Assembly (NCBI RefSeq): GCF_000154825.1
Contig: NZ_DS560018.1
Location: 62,001-126,000 of the forward strand
Length of the DNA stretch: 64,000 nucleotides
Direction of reading: 5' to 3'
Source: Anaerofustis stercorihominis DSM 17244
GTDB taxonomy: Bacteria > Bacillota > Clostridia > Eubacteriales > Anaerofustaceae
A program made the translations under genes and the position numbers. This document shows, piece after piece, positions 9,234 to 19,193 of this stretch. Positions within the stretch are counted from its first letter, which is position 1, and every line of letters starts with the position of its first letter. A model generated the notes under the pieces. The model worked only from the letters and a program-made list of their open reading frames with translations, had not been told where the DNA came from and made no database searches.

Positions 9234-10055
9234 ATGTATAAATTACTTGCTACAGATATCGACGGAACACTTATCAATTCAAAGAGAGAACTGACTGACA
9301 CCACAAAAAAAGCTATTTACGAAGCTTATGACAAAGGCTGCGTGATACTTCCATGTTCGGGAAGAGGACCTCTTCCTCTGCAGGATATTACAGATGAGAT
9401 AGATTTGGATCTGCCTCTTGCATGTTTTAACGGCGCACTCGTAATAAAAGGAAAAAGCGGAGAGATACTATACGAAAAGGCAATAGATAAACAAGACGCT
9501 ATCCTTGCATATAACGAAGGTGTAAAGAGAAATGTGGGAGTTATAGCATGGACATTCGATAATAAACTTGCATTCAATGAATTCAACAAATTCACCAAAC
9601 ACTACTTATCAATGGCAAATGTAAAAAGAGAAGACGTCATAATCATCCCCGAACACATGGAAATATTCGACGAGAGGATAACTAAAGTGTTATGGCAGGA
9701 TGAAGTGGAAAATATGGATGAACATGTGGCTTATGCCAGGAATTTATTAAAAAACGTGGATAACAACGCAATGTGCGCAACAAGCCAGCCTTTCCTTCTT
9801 GAATTCACACACAAAGACGCTAATAAGGCGGAAGCTATAAAACATGTTGCAGACGCATTCGGTATAGAACATAAGGATACGATAGGTATAGGTGACGGAC
9901 TCAATGATATACCTATGATAGAATATGCGGCTCTTGGAGTTGCGATGAAAAATTCACACAGAGAAACTTTGGATGCGGCAGACTACATAGCTCCAAGCAA
10001 TGACGAAGACGGAGTGGCATATGTAATAAATAAATTTATGTTAGGTAAGGAATAA
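9234..10055 (+). CDS. Cof-type HAD-superfamily phosphatase
   Basis: A 273-residue sugar-phosphatase-like protein. HAD motif I is ATDIDGTL near the N-terminus and motif IV is IGIGDGLNDIPMIEYA near residue 220. A large C2-type cap lies between. Family members dephosphorylate sugar phosphates, FMN or PLP in the cytoplasm. Its stop overlaps the hprK start by one base (TAATG), so translation is probably coupled. Confidence 0.88.
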   Translation: MYKLLATDIDGTLINSKRELTDTTKKAIYEAYDKGCVILPCSGRGPLPLQDITDEIDLDLPLACFNGALVIKGKSGEILYEKAIDKQDAILAYNEGVKRNVGVIAWTFDNKLAFNEFNKFTKHYLSMANVKREDVIIIPEHMEIFDERITKVLWQDEVENMDEHVAYARNLLKNVDNNAMCATSQPFLLEFTHKDANKAEAIKHVADAFGIEHKDTIGIGDGLNDIPMIEYAALGVAMKNSHRETLDAADYIAPSNDEDGVAYVINKFMLGKE

Positions 10056-10990
10056 TGAAAAGAGCATCATTAGAAGAATTCAGTCAATATCTGGAAGGAG
10101 AGATCCTCTACAGCGATTTCAGAAAAAACATAAGGCTCAATACCCCTTATGTAACACGTCCGGGGATACAGCTTACAGGATTTTTCGAATACTTCGACAA
10201 CGACAGAGTACAGATAATAGGTAATACGGAAAGCGCTTATTTAAAGCACCTTACGCCTCAGGTAAGGGAAAACAGGATAAGAGCGCTTTTTAAACACGAC
10301 ATACCATGCGTAGTACTCACCAACGGAGTAAAAGAAGAGGAAGACTTTGTAAAAGTAGCGAGAGAAGAACACGTTATACTTATAAAAAGTAAATTCAATA
10401 CAAACCTAACCATCAACAAAAGCGTGGCATTTTTGGAAGAACTGTTTGCTCCCAAAATGCAGCTTCACGGAGTACTTGTTGAAGTACTGGGTGTAGGTAT
10501 ACTCCTTGAAGGCGACAGCGGGATAGGTAAAAGCGAGATAGCCCTTGAACTTGTGCAAAGAGGTCACAGACTTGTAAGCGACGATTTGGTGGAAGTAAAG
10601 AAGATAAACGATACTACTTTGGAAGGCTCATGTCCTGAAGTACTTCAGTATTTCATGGAAATAAGAGGGGTCGGTATAATCGATGTAAAGGCTTTGTTCG
10701 GAATGGGTGCGGTAAAGGACAACGTAGATGTAGAACTTGTCGTAAGGCTTGTTCACTGGAACGACAAAGAACACTACGAAAGACTCGGTACAGAATATCA
10801 AAAAGAAGAAATATTGGGAACTACACTCGATAAATTGACAGTTCCGGTAAGACCGGGAAGAAATATGGCGGTAATAATAGAAACTATCGCAAGGAACTAC
10901 AGAGTAAACGAAATGAACTATAATGCGGGAAAAGAATTCTGCGACAGAATAGAAAAATATAATAATGAAAATGCAAAGAAACTAAAATAA
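10055..10990 (+). CDS. hprK: HPr kinase/phosphorylase
   Basis: A 311-residue bifunctional enzyme that phosphorylates Ser46 of HPr with ATP or pyrophosphate and removes the phosphate again. It is the sensor of carbon catabolite control in Firmicutes. Walker A is GDSGIGKS (153-160), the catalytic His is in LHGV (about 138), the DLVEVKK segment follows at about 177, and the family signature EIRGVGIIDVKALFG is present. The length is normal. Its output presumably affects PTS systems such as the glucitol operon at 48-53 kb. Confidence 0.96.
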   Translation: MKRASLEEFSQYLEGEILYSDFRKNIRLNTPYVTRPGIQLTGFFEYFDNDRVQIIGNTESAYLKHLTPQVRENRIRALFKHDIPCVVLTNGVKEEEDFVKVAREEHVILIKSKFNTNLTINKSVAFLEELFAPKMQLHGVLVEVLGVGILLEGDSGIGKSEIALELVQRGHRLVSDDLVEVKKINDTTLEGSCPEVLQYFMEIRGVGIIDVKALFGMGAVKDNVDVELVVRLVHWNDKEHYERLGTEYQKEEILGTTLDKLTVPVRPGRNMAVIIETIARNYRVNEMNYNAGKEFCDRIEKYNNENAKKLK

Positions 10991-10998
10991 TAACTATT

Positions 10999-11026
10999 AA
11001 AGACACTTAAGAGAGTGTCTTTTTTA
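10999..11026 (+). terminator. Terminator after hprK
   Basis: AAGACAC and GTGTCTT form a stem around a short loop, followed by a T6 run, directly after the hprK stop. Confidence 0.8.
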
Positions 11027-11037
11027 TTTCATAATTA

Positions 11038-11072
11038 TTGACACCATAGTCTATAATTACTATAATAGACTA
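11038..11072 (+). promoter_or_regulatory. TetR-family gene promoter with overlapping operator
   Basis: TTGACA (11038-11043), a 17-bp spacer and a perfect TATAAT (11061-11066). A dyad TAGTCTAT ... ATAGACTA (11047-11054 / 11065-11072) covers the spacer and -10, and a further GGTCTATA lies at 11077. This is the geometry of a self-repressing TetR operator. Confidence 0.8.
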
Positions 11073-11103
11073 CAAGGTCTATAAATAGCGGAGAGTGATA
11101 ATA

Positions 11104-11709
11104 TTGAAAAAAGAAGAAAAGACGAAACTAACAAAAGAAAAAATAATAAATGCTGCCGTAACGGAGTTCGGTACAAATGGGTATGGAAAAGCTTCGATAA
11201 ATAATATCTGTAATGAGAATAAAATTGCAAAGGGGCTTATATATCATAACTTTAAAAATAAGGATGAAATATATCTGACCTGTGTAAAAATGGTTTTCTC
11301 TAAAATCAAAAGTTTTATAAAAGAAAAATATACAAAAACAAACCTAAATGATTACTTTGATATAAGGATAAAGTTTTTTAAAAATAATCCAATGTATTCT
11401 TACATTTTTTTCGATGTGATATTAAATCCTCCAAATCATTTAATTAAAGAAATAACAAACATAAAAAAAGATTTTGATGATATGAATAAAGAAATATATA
11501 AAAAATGTATTTTTGAATTAAAACTAAGGGACAGTGTCAATATTGATGAGGCTCTTGAATATTACGATATTATAGGAAATACTTTTAACATTTATTTTCA
11601 AAAAAAGACTTCAATGAATTCTAATTTTAAAGAACTCATTAACGAACATGAACTAAAACTGTCTAAAATAATAGATCTAATGCTTTACGGGATTGCGGAT
11701 AAGGAATAA
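11104..11709 (+). CDS. TetR/AcrR-family transcriptional regulator
   Basis: About 201 residues. The N-terminal helix-turn-helix is clear (KIINAAVTEFGTNGY, then SINNICNENKIAKGLIYHNFKNKDEIY). The C-terminal ligand domain is not assignable. I choose TTG at 11104 because GGAGAG at 11090-11095 sits eight bases before it; the upstream GTG at 11095 overlaps that site. The antiporter starts six bases after the stop, and the promoter carries a dyad, so the pair is probably repressed until an inducer binds. Confidence 0.85.
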   Translation: MKKEEKTKLTKEKIINAAVTEFGTNGYGKASINNICNENKIAKGLIYHNFKNKDEIYLTCVKMVFSKIKSFIKEKYTKTNLNDYFDIRIKFFKNNPMYSYIFFDVILNPPNHLIKEITNIKKDFDDMNKEIYKKCIFELKLRDSVNIDEALEYYDIIGNTFNIYFQKKTSMNSNFKELINEHELKLSKIIDLMLYGIADKE

Positions 11710-11715
11710 AAAACT

Positions 11716-12936
11716 ATGACTATATTGATTATAAGACTGATAATGACCATAATAGCGGGATACTTTGCGGGAGAACTTATCAGCAAGATAAAACTTCCCA
11801 AAATTCTTGGGTGGCTAATTGCAGGAATGATACTGGGACCTCACGCATTATCACTGACAAACCATGAGATTTTAAATGCAAAATGGTATAATGATATAAT
11901 TCACATAATGGAATGTGCGGTCGGGCTTATGATAGGAACAGAGCTTGTATGGAACAAAATAAAGAAGTCGGGCAAAGCGATAGTATTTACTACGCTTACT
12001 CAGTCTCTGGGAACATTTTTATTTGTATCCATAGTATTTTCCATCGTATTTTATATTATGAACATACCTATATATATGGCATTTATATTCGGAAGTATTG
12101 CCCTCGCAACAGCTCCCGCACCGGCACTATCCATAGTAAGAGAGTTTAAAACAAAAGGTCCGGTTACCAATACCCTTATACCTATGGCAGCACTGGATGA
12201 TATGGTGGGAGTAGTGGTATTCTTTACGACCATATCGGTGGTATCATCTAATATTTCAAAAGATGCAATGCCTATATGGCTGAGTATGATAATAGTATTT
12301 CTGCCTATTATTATAGGAGCTGTTACAAGCATGGCAGCTGGACACATTTTAAAGAGGGATATGGATAAATCAAAGACTATGATTATCCTTATATCGTTTA
12401 TCCTGTTATCATCATTTGCCGGCTTTATTTTCAATAATTACATACTTTCTTCACCGGTACTTAATTTCATGCTGATCGGAATGGCTTTTTCGGCTGCATA
12501 TTCAAATATCGTACCGAGCGAACGGCTGAAAGCCATAACAAAGGATTTTAACCCAATACTTAATTTTAGTATTTTAGCTGTAATACTAAATTTGGGATAC
12601 CCTCTGGACTATCATTTGATATTGGGAGCGGGACTATTTACCGCAGTATATATCATATCAAGAGCAATCGGAAAATACTTCGGAGCATATTTCGGTTCGT
12701 CAGTAATGAAATCGCCTATTAGCGTAAAGAAATTTTTGGGACTGACTCTGCTTCCTCATTCCGGAGTATCCCTTGTCTTTACGGGAATAGCAGCTTCCGC
12801 CCTTGCCTCTCCGGCACCAGAGTCATGCAAGATACTCCAAGGTACCATTGCCGCAGCGGCGGTAATAAATGAAGTGATAGCGGTGATAATAGCGAAAAAA
12901 GGATTTGAATGGTCGGGAGAATTAAATAAAGTATAA
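11716..12936 (+). CDS. Cation:proton antiporter (Na+/H+ exchanger family)
   Basis: A 406-residue integral membrane protein with about 12 helices. It matches the Na_H_Exchanger (CPA) family: N-terminal GWLIAGMILGPHALSL, and AALDDMVGVVVF where the DD-like acidic pair of transport helix 5 is expected. It would exchange Na+ or K+ for protons across the cytoplasmic membrane. It is controlled with the TetR gene just upstream. No soluble TrkA-type regulatory domain is present. Ion specificity is not predictable. Confidence 0.85.
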   Translation: MTILIIRLIMTIIAGYFAGELISKIKLPKILGWLIAGMILGPHALSLTNHEILNAKWYNDIIHIMECAVGLMIGTELVWNKIKKSGKAIVFTTLTQSLGTFLFVSIVFSIVFYIMNIPIYMAFIFGSIALATAPAPALSIVREFKTKGPVTNTLIPMAALDDMVGVVVFFTTISVVSSNISKDAMPIWLSMIIVFLPIIIGAVTSMAAGHILKRDMDKSKTMIILISFILLSSFAGFIFNNYILSSPVLNFMLIGMAFSAAYSNIVPSERLKAITKDFNPILNFSILAVILNLGYPLDYHLILGAGLFTAVYIISRAIGKYFGAYFGSSVMKSPISVKKFLGLTLLPHSGVSLVFTGIAASALASPAPESCKILQGTIAAAAVINEVIAVIIAKKGFEWSGELNKV

Positions 12937-12962
12937 AAATATAAATATATATCTTATTACTC

Positions 12963-12997
12963 GGGGCACTACGCCTGCTTCGCAGATTCCGCGCCCC
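12963..12997. repeat. Dispersed hairpin repeat, copy 2 (35 bp)
   Basis: Reverse orientation to copies 1 and 3: GGGGC-ACTACGC-CTGC-TTC-GCAG-ATTCCGC-GCCCC. It lies 26 bp after the antiporter stop, in a convergent intergenic region, and faces copy 3 about 300 bp away. Confidence 0.8.
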
Positions 12998-13059
12998 TTT
13001 AAAAACAAATATACAAAAAGATTTTTTATGTTATCAAAAGTATTATCATAAAAAGCTGT

Positions 13060-13105
13060 AAAACACCAAAAAAGACCCTTAAAAGAGGATCTTTCTTGGT
13101 GTTTT
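13060..13105. terminator. Long hairpin, probable terminator
   Basis: Outer stem AAAACACCAA / TTGGTGTTTT with an inner AAAGA-CC / GG-TCTTT stem. It probably ends antiporter transcription, but the T tract after the stem is short. Confidence 0.6.
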
Positions 13106-13291
13106 AATTTACCTTATAAATTAATGATAGTTCCGAAACACCGATTAAAGTATTCGGAATTATCGGGGGAACAATTTTAACAAATTAAATTGTTTAATTT
13201 ATTATATCAAATCAATACCGCTAAAAAAACACCTATTTGTTAAGGTTTGCATATAGGTTTAATATTTTTTATTTTGCAGATTTTAGAAGAC

Positions 13292-13326
13292 GGGGCGCGG
13301 AATCTGCGAAGCAGGCGTAGTACCCC
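13292..13326. repeat. Dispersed hairpin repeat, copy 3 (35 bp)
   Basis: GGGGC-GCGGAAT-CTGC-GAA-GCAG-GCGTAGT-ACCCC, same orientation as copy 1. A flanking C/G pair extends the stem. A terminator nearly identical to the one after copy 1 follows 16 bp later. Confidence 0.8.
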
Positions 13327-13342
13327 GTCATAATAAAACAAT

Positions 13343-13370
13343 AAAAAAGACGGCTTATATCCGTCTTTTT
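13343..13370. terminator. Terminator of the LemA-DUF2207 cluster
   Basis: AAAAAGACGG / CCGTCTTTTT stem just outside the stop of the last DUF2207 gene (13374, minus strand). It is almost the same hairpin as at 3838-3865. Confidence 0.75.
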
Positions 13371-13373
13371 CTT

Positions 13374-14579
13374 TTAATATGAATTAAGTATCGCATTATC
13401 GAGGATATCTATATCCCCGTTGAAATCATTGAAGGATATATTCTTCTTATTCTCCCATGTATTATAAAAATAAGGTATATCGAATTTATCATCGTTACCG
13501 TCAAACAAAACTATAGATAAATCCAAAGAATATATATAAGGAAGCATATCGTAAAAATAATCGTTATCCCTTTGATAAAGCTTGCTTATCCCCTCTTTAT
13601 CAAACTGTTCTATGGTATGCCTGAACCCCATGACTTTTCCAAGCACGGAATTCAAATAATCACTTCTTTTGAATATAAATCCGTTTACTATTACACATAA
13701 AAGGAGCAAGTTCAGCTGACACATAAACATGATGCCGACATTGCTGAAATGTATAATAAAGTAAGGGAATACGATATTTCCGCAAAGTATGAATATGGAA
13801 GCTATCAAAGCTCCGTACTTGACGGAAGTCTCTTTTCCGGTTTGAAAAGCAACTATCAAATAAGATAACAGTGCATACATAAATCCCGCAAGAGTAATGA
13901 GAAGTATTGTAAATACTACTCTGGCAGAAGCCGTATCATAAGCAAACCTTGAATAAATTATCATCGTTGCAGCCACCAAAGCGGCAAAAGCAAAAGAGGT
14001 ATATCTTCTTAGCTTTCTGGACATCTTGGTTTCGATATTCTTATCACTCAAGAACTCATTTGCTACGACTGTTTCCATTTTCCTGAAATATCTTCCGTCA
14101 CCGGAGGATATTTCCTCTGTAGTTACTTTATCTTTGTTTCCTTTGAAAAGGACTTTATACATGAGTCTTTCGTATTTTGAAAGAGAATTATCCAAATCTT
14201 TAAGCTTCGTTAAAAGTATTGTTCCATCTTCAAGTTTTTCTATTTTTATAAATCCTTTGACCGCCAAAGAAATAACAAGAGACGAAAAATGATTACTTAC
14301 GGTTTCTCCGCAGTTTAAATAACCTATCAAAAAGCTATCCATTTCGTGGGGAGGATAAGAAGTGATCTCTTTTTCAACTCTTTTATCTTTTCCCCAGATA
14401 AAGTATATGATAAGATCCAGCACCAAAAGACCTACCGTTACGAGTAACAGCAGGTTAAGTATATTTGGAGGCAGTTTTTTACTGAAAATCTTCTGAGTAA
14501 CATAAAAAACTACACCAATAACTATAAAGAGTATTAACAGTATTACGCTTTCTTGAATTTTTTCTTTTCTCTTATTCAT
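13374..14579 (-). CDS. DUF2207 membrane protein lacking the extracellular domain
   Basis: 401 residues. It matches the membrane and cytoplasmic half of its neighbour: two N-terminal helices, a YPPHEMDSFLIGYLNCG segment, a winged-helix-like cytoplasmic region (SLVISLAVKGFIKIEKL), a four-helix block and a LGKVMGFRHTIEQFDKEG segment. The N-terminal secreted DUF2207 beta domain and the Gly-rich tail are missing. DUF2207 function is unknown. It follows the longer paralogue after six bases. Confidence 0.8.
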   Translation of the reverse strand: MNKRKEKIQESVILLILFIVIGVVFYVTQKIFSKKLPPNILNLLLLVTVGLLVLDLIIYFIWGKDKRVEKEITSYPPHEMDSFLIGYLNCGETVSNHFSSLVISLAVKGFIKIEKLEDGTILLTKLKDLDNSLSKYERLMYKVLFKGNKDKVTTEEISSGDGRYFRKMETVVANEFLSDKNIETKMSRKLRRYTSFAFAALVAATMIIYSRFAYDTASARVVFTILLITLAGFMYALLSYLIVAFQTGKETSVKYGALIASIFILCGNIVFPYFIIHFSNVGIMFMCQLNLLLLCVIVNGFIFKRSDYLNSVLGKVMGFRHTIEQFDKEGISKLYQRDNDYFYDMLPYIYSLDLSIVLFDGNDDKFDIPYFYNTWENKKNISFNDFNGDIDILDNAILNSY

Positions 14580-14585
14580 CTTGCT

Positions 14586-16481
14586 CTACCAGCTTCCGCC
14601 ACCACCGCCGCCGAAGCCGCCTCCCGAAAATCCGCCCCCGCCGGAAAATCCTCCGCCGAAGCCGCCGCTGTCGTTATCAAACTCTACCGCTGAAGCGGTT
14701 TCATTCATAAAATACATATGATGATACAAATGCGTCATCATATAATAATCCCAAAATACATCATTTCCGTATGGAGTGTACCAATCAGGTGCTTCCATTT
14801 CAATGCCTTTAAATTTATCCATCCATTTATCACTTATGTTCAGTACAAAAGCATATGGCATTATATCATAAAAATACGATGGATTTTCACTTACCAAAGC
14901 TTCAAATTTTTCTTTTTCGGCTACTATAAGGAAATCTTTGAACCCTAATATCTTTCCTATAACACTATCCAAATATTTACTTCTCTTATAAGTAAGTCCC
15001 GCAAAATAAGAACCGATAAGAAGTAATATATTTGCGATAAAGAATATAAGTCCGCCGTCGGATATAGCGGATATCAAAAATGCAGCTAATGAATTCAAAA
15101 GTATAAAAATGACCGTTGCGGCTATTATACCAAGTTTTCTTCCGTTGGTAGAACCTTTATGCATACCGTCTATAGCACCTATTATCCACAAAATGAGAAG
15201 TCCGAAAATAACAAGTCCAAGTGCACCAAATATCAAACTTCCGATAATTGAATAAAGTGCCTGATATGAAAAATAAAACACATTGATAAATACCGCCAGT
15301 GATATTATTATACCAAGTATTACCTGGAACTTTGTCGCTTTTTTATCGCTTAATCTCTTTTTGCCTGAAAATTCGGAGTTTAAGTCATCACTTGCTATGG
15401 AAAGGGTTTCTGAGAACTTATATTTAAGGTTAGATAATTTTACTTTATCTTTCCCTCCTTTAAATAAACCGTTGAATATCCTTCTTTCAAAAGGCTTAGC
15501 ATCTTTCGACAAATTTTTCACCTTGATAAATTCAAGCTCATCTTCACCTAATTCTTTGATTTTCAAATAACCTTTGGAAGCAAAGTAAACTATCAAAGAA
15601 GTAAGATTTTTTTTGCTAAGTGAATTCCCTGCGATATATCCCACTTCAGCCGGAGTCATATTATCCGGAGGATAAAATTCAACAGTTTTTATTATTTTTT
15701 CATCTCTGCCGAATTTCAGAGATATAAAAACAGATAGTAATAAGATAACACCTGCTATACCTAAGAAAACAAAATCAAAGAACTTATTGTTCGAAGCTAC
15801 ATCAGTGAAGTAGCCTTCTGGGAGTTCTATCCTCACTGTAAGACTTTCGTTGTTATATAACCTTGAAGTCGTATATCCGCTTACTACATTGCCTTCTATG
15901 TTATACTTGACATTGTTTCCTTTATTTCCGTATTTACCGGATGTAAAATTCACAAGTTTCGTATCAAAATCCTTAGGCATATGTATTTTGAATGTCACCT
16001 TATCTATTGTGGTATCCCATTCATTACCTATAAGGTTATAATATACATCATCAAAATCCTTTATCCCGTCATTTCCAACGACATAAGTATACTTGATTAC
16101 ATAAGTCTGTTTCCCGGTAACATATTCATCTTCATTACCTATTTGAAGAGATATGTCTCCAAGACCGTTTTCCTTGGTATAATCGCTGTTTACGCTTATA
16201 TCTTTTACTTTTATCACGTGAGTCTTTTTTACTTCTTTACCGTCTATCGTTCTCGTAGCGGAAGAAATCGTAGGTATGGTCCTAAACAGACCATGCCTTT
16301 CATTTTCTCCGAAATCCGCATTTATCGTTTCTTTCACAGTATAGCTGTTATCTGAGTTTACCTTCATATCGATATCATAATTATCGATAGTAAAATATTC
16401 TCTTGCAGATACATTGCCGAAAGGAACAAATAAGAACAATGAAAGTATCAAAGCAAATACAAGTTTGCTGATTTTTTTCAT
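14586..16481 (-). CDS. DUF2207 membrane protein with Gly-rich tail
   Basis: A 631-residue full-length member. A signal peptide (FALILSLFLFVPFGNVSA) is followed by an extracellular beta domain (about 28-225; DNYDIDMKVNSDNSYTVKE and NEWDTTIDKVTF). A membrane helix lies at about 235, then the YPPDNMTPAEVGYIAG segment and a cytoplasmic winged-helix-like part. More helices and an LGKILGFKDFL motif precede a Gly/Ser/Phe-rich tail ending GGGGSW. Such tails are typical of the family. It is the middle of three tandem paralogues behind lemA, a common pairing whose role is unknown. Confidence 0.85.
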   Translation of the reverse strand: MKKISKLVFALILSLFLFVPFGNVSAREYFTIDNYDIDMKVNSDNSYTVKETINADFGENERHGLFRTIPTISSATRTIDGKEVKKTHVIKVKDISVNSDYTKENGLGDISLQIGNEDEYVTGKQTYVIKYTYVVGNDGIKDFDDVYYNLIGNEWDTTIDKVTFKIHMPKDFDTKLVNFTSGKYGNKGNNVKYNIEGNVVSGYTTSRLYNNESLTVRIELPEGYFTDVASNNKFFDFVFLGIAGVILLLSVFISLKFGRDEKIIKTVEFYPPDNMTPAEVGYIAGNSLSKKNLTSLIVYFASKGYLKIKELGEDELEFIKVKNLSKDAKPFERRIFNGLFKGGKDKVKLSNLKYKFSETLSIASDDLNSEFSGKKRLSDKKATKFQVILGIIISLAVFINVFYFSYQALYSIIGSLIFGALGLVIFGLLILWIIGAIDGMHKGSTNGRKLGIIAATVIFILLNSLAAFLISAISDGGLIFFIANILLLIGSYFAGLTYKRSKYLDSVIGKILGFKDFLIVAEKEKFEALVSENPSYFYDIMPYAFVLNISDKWMDKFKGIEMEAPDWYTPYGNDVFWDYYMMTHLYHHMYFMNETASAVEFDNDSGGFGGGFSGGGGFSGGGFGGGGGGSW

Positions 16482-16515
16482 TTTCCCTCTTACCTTTATT
16501 AGATATTATTTAATA

Positions 16516-18364
16516 CTAAAATTTTCGTTGTAATTCATTTGCCAGCTGTTCTTTTAAAACTTCATAAGAATTCAACATTAAACTTAGATTTTTACAAATA
16601 TTGCATATACTTTCATTTTCATATTCTTCTTCATTTAAAGGTATATACCAATCCTGTCTTAATTTATTTTCACCTGCCAAAAATTCAATAGAATAATCAT
16701 TTACATTCAATACATAAGCATAAGGCAGTATTTCATAAAAATATATAGGATTTTCTCTAATTATATTTTTTAATTCCCTTTTATTACAATCATCTAAAAA
16801 TTGTTTTAACCCTAAAATCCTACTTAAATTATAAAAACCATAGTCACTGATCTTTATTACAAGTCCGATAAAAACCGCAGATATAAATAAGCTTAAACAC
16901 GTTAAAAGGAATAAAGGTATATTTATAAAATAAACAAATTTATAAGTAAAATATATAATAAATAACCAATATACCAATATAGGGACTCCTACAATTTTTA
17001 TCCTATCCTGCAAGTCAACCTTATTTACAAAATAAATTATAAATAAAAATATTACCATACAAGCTATGCTTAGTAGTATTCCAATAAAAACAGATGCTTT
17101 CATATCCCTGTTTATATAAAAAACATAAGAAAAAATATTAATTATAGAAAGGATAAATAATACTAAAGATAAATATAATCTTTTCCTTCTACCTGTCATC
17201 AAATTTTTACTAGTCTTTTTACCAAACTCTTTATCCATTGAAAATTTTACTTTATTATATACATTATCAATATTTGTACCTTGCAGTTCTATTGCAGTAA
17301 CATATTCTCTGTTATTAAACAATCCATCAAACATAATTTTTTGGTGTTCGGGAGAATTATCAGGCAATTCTTTTACCTTAGAAAAACAATAATCCTCGTA
17401 GTAATTATACATCCTGTTATTATTTAATACTTTTTTGATTTTCAAATAACCATGTACAGCAAAATAAACTATTAATGATACAAAATCTTTCTCAACAAAA
17501 TCAGTATTATATATATACCCTACTTCCAAAGGATCAAGATCACACGGAGGATAAAAGCTTTTAACAGGATTAATATCTTTATCTCTTCCATACTTTAAAA
17601 ATATAAAATAAGTAAATAATAAGAATAAAATACTAAGAACAAGTATTACATAAAACGAATCATTACTCTTAATCTCAGGCATATTTCTGTAATAGCCCTC
17701 GGGTAGGGTGATTGATACATTAAGTATTTCATTATTTTTTAATGGTTTCTTGATATTACCATATATTATATTATTTTTTACTTTATATTCGACATTATTA
17801 TTTCTATGCTCGGACGATGTAATATAAATTTTATTACTGCCAAAGCTCTTGGGCATTTTAATTTTGAAACTTAAATTTTTGATAGAAGTATCCCATTCGC
17901 CGGAGCTTAAATCATAACTGAAGAAATCGAAATCATCAGTTCTATCATTCCTGTTTTTATATTTATAGCTTATCTCATAATTTTCTATACCGCTCTTAAC
18001 GTTTCTGTCATCAGCCAATATAAAGTATAATTTGCTGATAGTTTCATTATAGTCCAAATTTATTTTTGGACCAAATATCAGAAACATCATTGTAATATTT
18101 CTTTTTTATCGTTTTACCGTTCTTTTGAATATTTACCTTCGGATTTAAATTTATATTTCTATAAGAATTAATTATTTTTTCTTTTCCGAAATCTAAGGAA
18201 AATCTTTCGGATACATCATAGCTGAAATCTTCATTAACAACTACATCAATAATATAATCATTAACTAAGAAATAATCATCATTTTCATTGTCATTGCCTG
18301 CATAAACGCAAAAGCACAAGGATAAGCACATAAGTAAGACAAATGAAAATATTACTTTTCTCAT
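16516..18364 (-). CDS. DUF2207 membrane protein, split by a frameshift
   Basis: Third paralogue, about 615 residues when joined. The first part (18364-18047) holds a signal peptide (FSFVLLMCLSLCFCVYA) and the start of the extracellular domain. The second part continues in another frame (LDYNETISKLYFILADD...) through EWDTSIKNLSF, the YPPCDLDPLEVGYIYN segment, the membrane helices and LSRILGLKQFLDDC. Removing one A from the A5 run at 18063-18067 restores a single frame. It lacks the Gly-rich tail and is more AT-rich and more diverged than its neighbour, which fits relaxed selection. Confidence 0.75.
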
Positions 18365-18403
18365 TTTAATTTCCCCTTGGAAAATAATAATTAAAAATAA
18401 TAA

Positions 18404-18961
18404 TTAAAATTCTACTTTTACGTTTTGTCTTTCATTTTCGTTTTCAACTTCAAATAGCGGTTTTACACTGAAGCCGAACATATTTGCTATCAAGTTGCTT
18501 GGGAATACTTCCGTTTTTGTATTAAAAGTATTTACGATGGCATTATAATATTTTCTTGAAGAAGCGATTTCTTCTTCCATCCTGTTAAGGTCTGACTGAA
18601 GAGAAACAAAGTTCTCGTTTGCTTTCAAATCAGGATAACTTTCAGATAAAGCAAACAATGATTTAAGCGTACCGCTTAAGATATTTTCACCCTCTACCCT
18701 TTCATCTACGCTTCCCGCATTCATAGCCATGTTCCTAGCTTGAATAACTTTTTCCAAAGTGCCCTGTTCATGTTTTGCATAACCTTTTACGGTTTCAACA
18801 AGGTTTGGGATAAGGTCATATCTCTTCTTAAGATACACATCCATAGTCGCATAAGCTTCCTTGATTTTATTGTTAAGTTTTACGAATGAGTTATAGCATG
18901 TTATCAAATAAATAACAAGTAAAGCCACAACCACTAAAATTATTATTAACACTGTACTCAT
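18404..18961 (-). CDS. lemA: LemA-family protein
   Basis: 185 residues. One N-terminal helix (VLIIILVVVALLVIYLITCYNSFV) is followed by a cytoplasmic or extracytoplasmic all-alpha domain. Family signatures include LKKRYDLIPNLVETVKGYAKHE, YPDLKANENF and ARKYYN-like SRKYYNAIVNTFNT. It is the first gene of a four-gene minus-strand cluster with three DUF2207 genes. The function is unknown; it is usually linked to envelope or stress roles. Confidence 0.9.
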   Translation of the reverse strand: MSTVLIIILVVVALLVIYLITCYNSFVKLNNKIKEAYATMDVYLKKRYDLIPNLVETVKGYAKHEQGTLEKVIQARNMAMNAGSVDERVEGENILSGTLKSLFALSESYPDLKANENFVSLQSDLNRMEEEIASSRKYYNAIVNTFNTKTEVFPSNLIANMFGFSVKPLFEVENENERQNVKVEF

Positions 18962-19091
18962 ATTCTGTCTCCTTTTATACTTGAGTTTTAGTTATTTATT
19001 ATATTTTATCATATAAACTTAAAAGTAATTAGTGTTTTTGCAATTTTAATGAAAATAATTGAAATATAGATGAATACTTAATAAAATTTTA

Positions 19092-19120
19092 TTTACAAAA
19101 TAAATAAAAGGGTATAAAAT
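19092..19120 (+). promoter_or_regulatory. Probable ackA promoter
   Basis: TTTACA (19092-19097), a 17-bp spacer and TAAAAT (19115-19120), 73 bp before the ackA start. Confidence 0.45.
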
Positions 19121-19193
19121 AAGGTGTAATACTTTAAAATGAAATGAGTATTTACAACCATCTACAACAAAATTTCAGGAGGAAATAATATAT

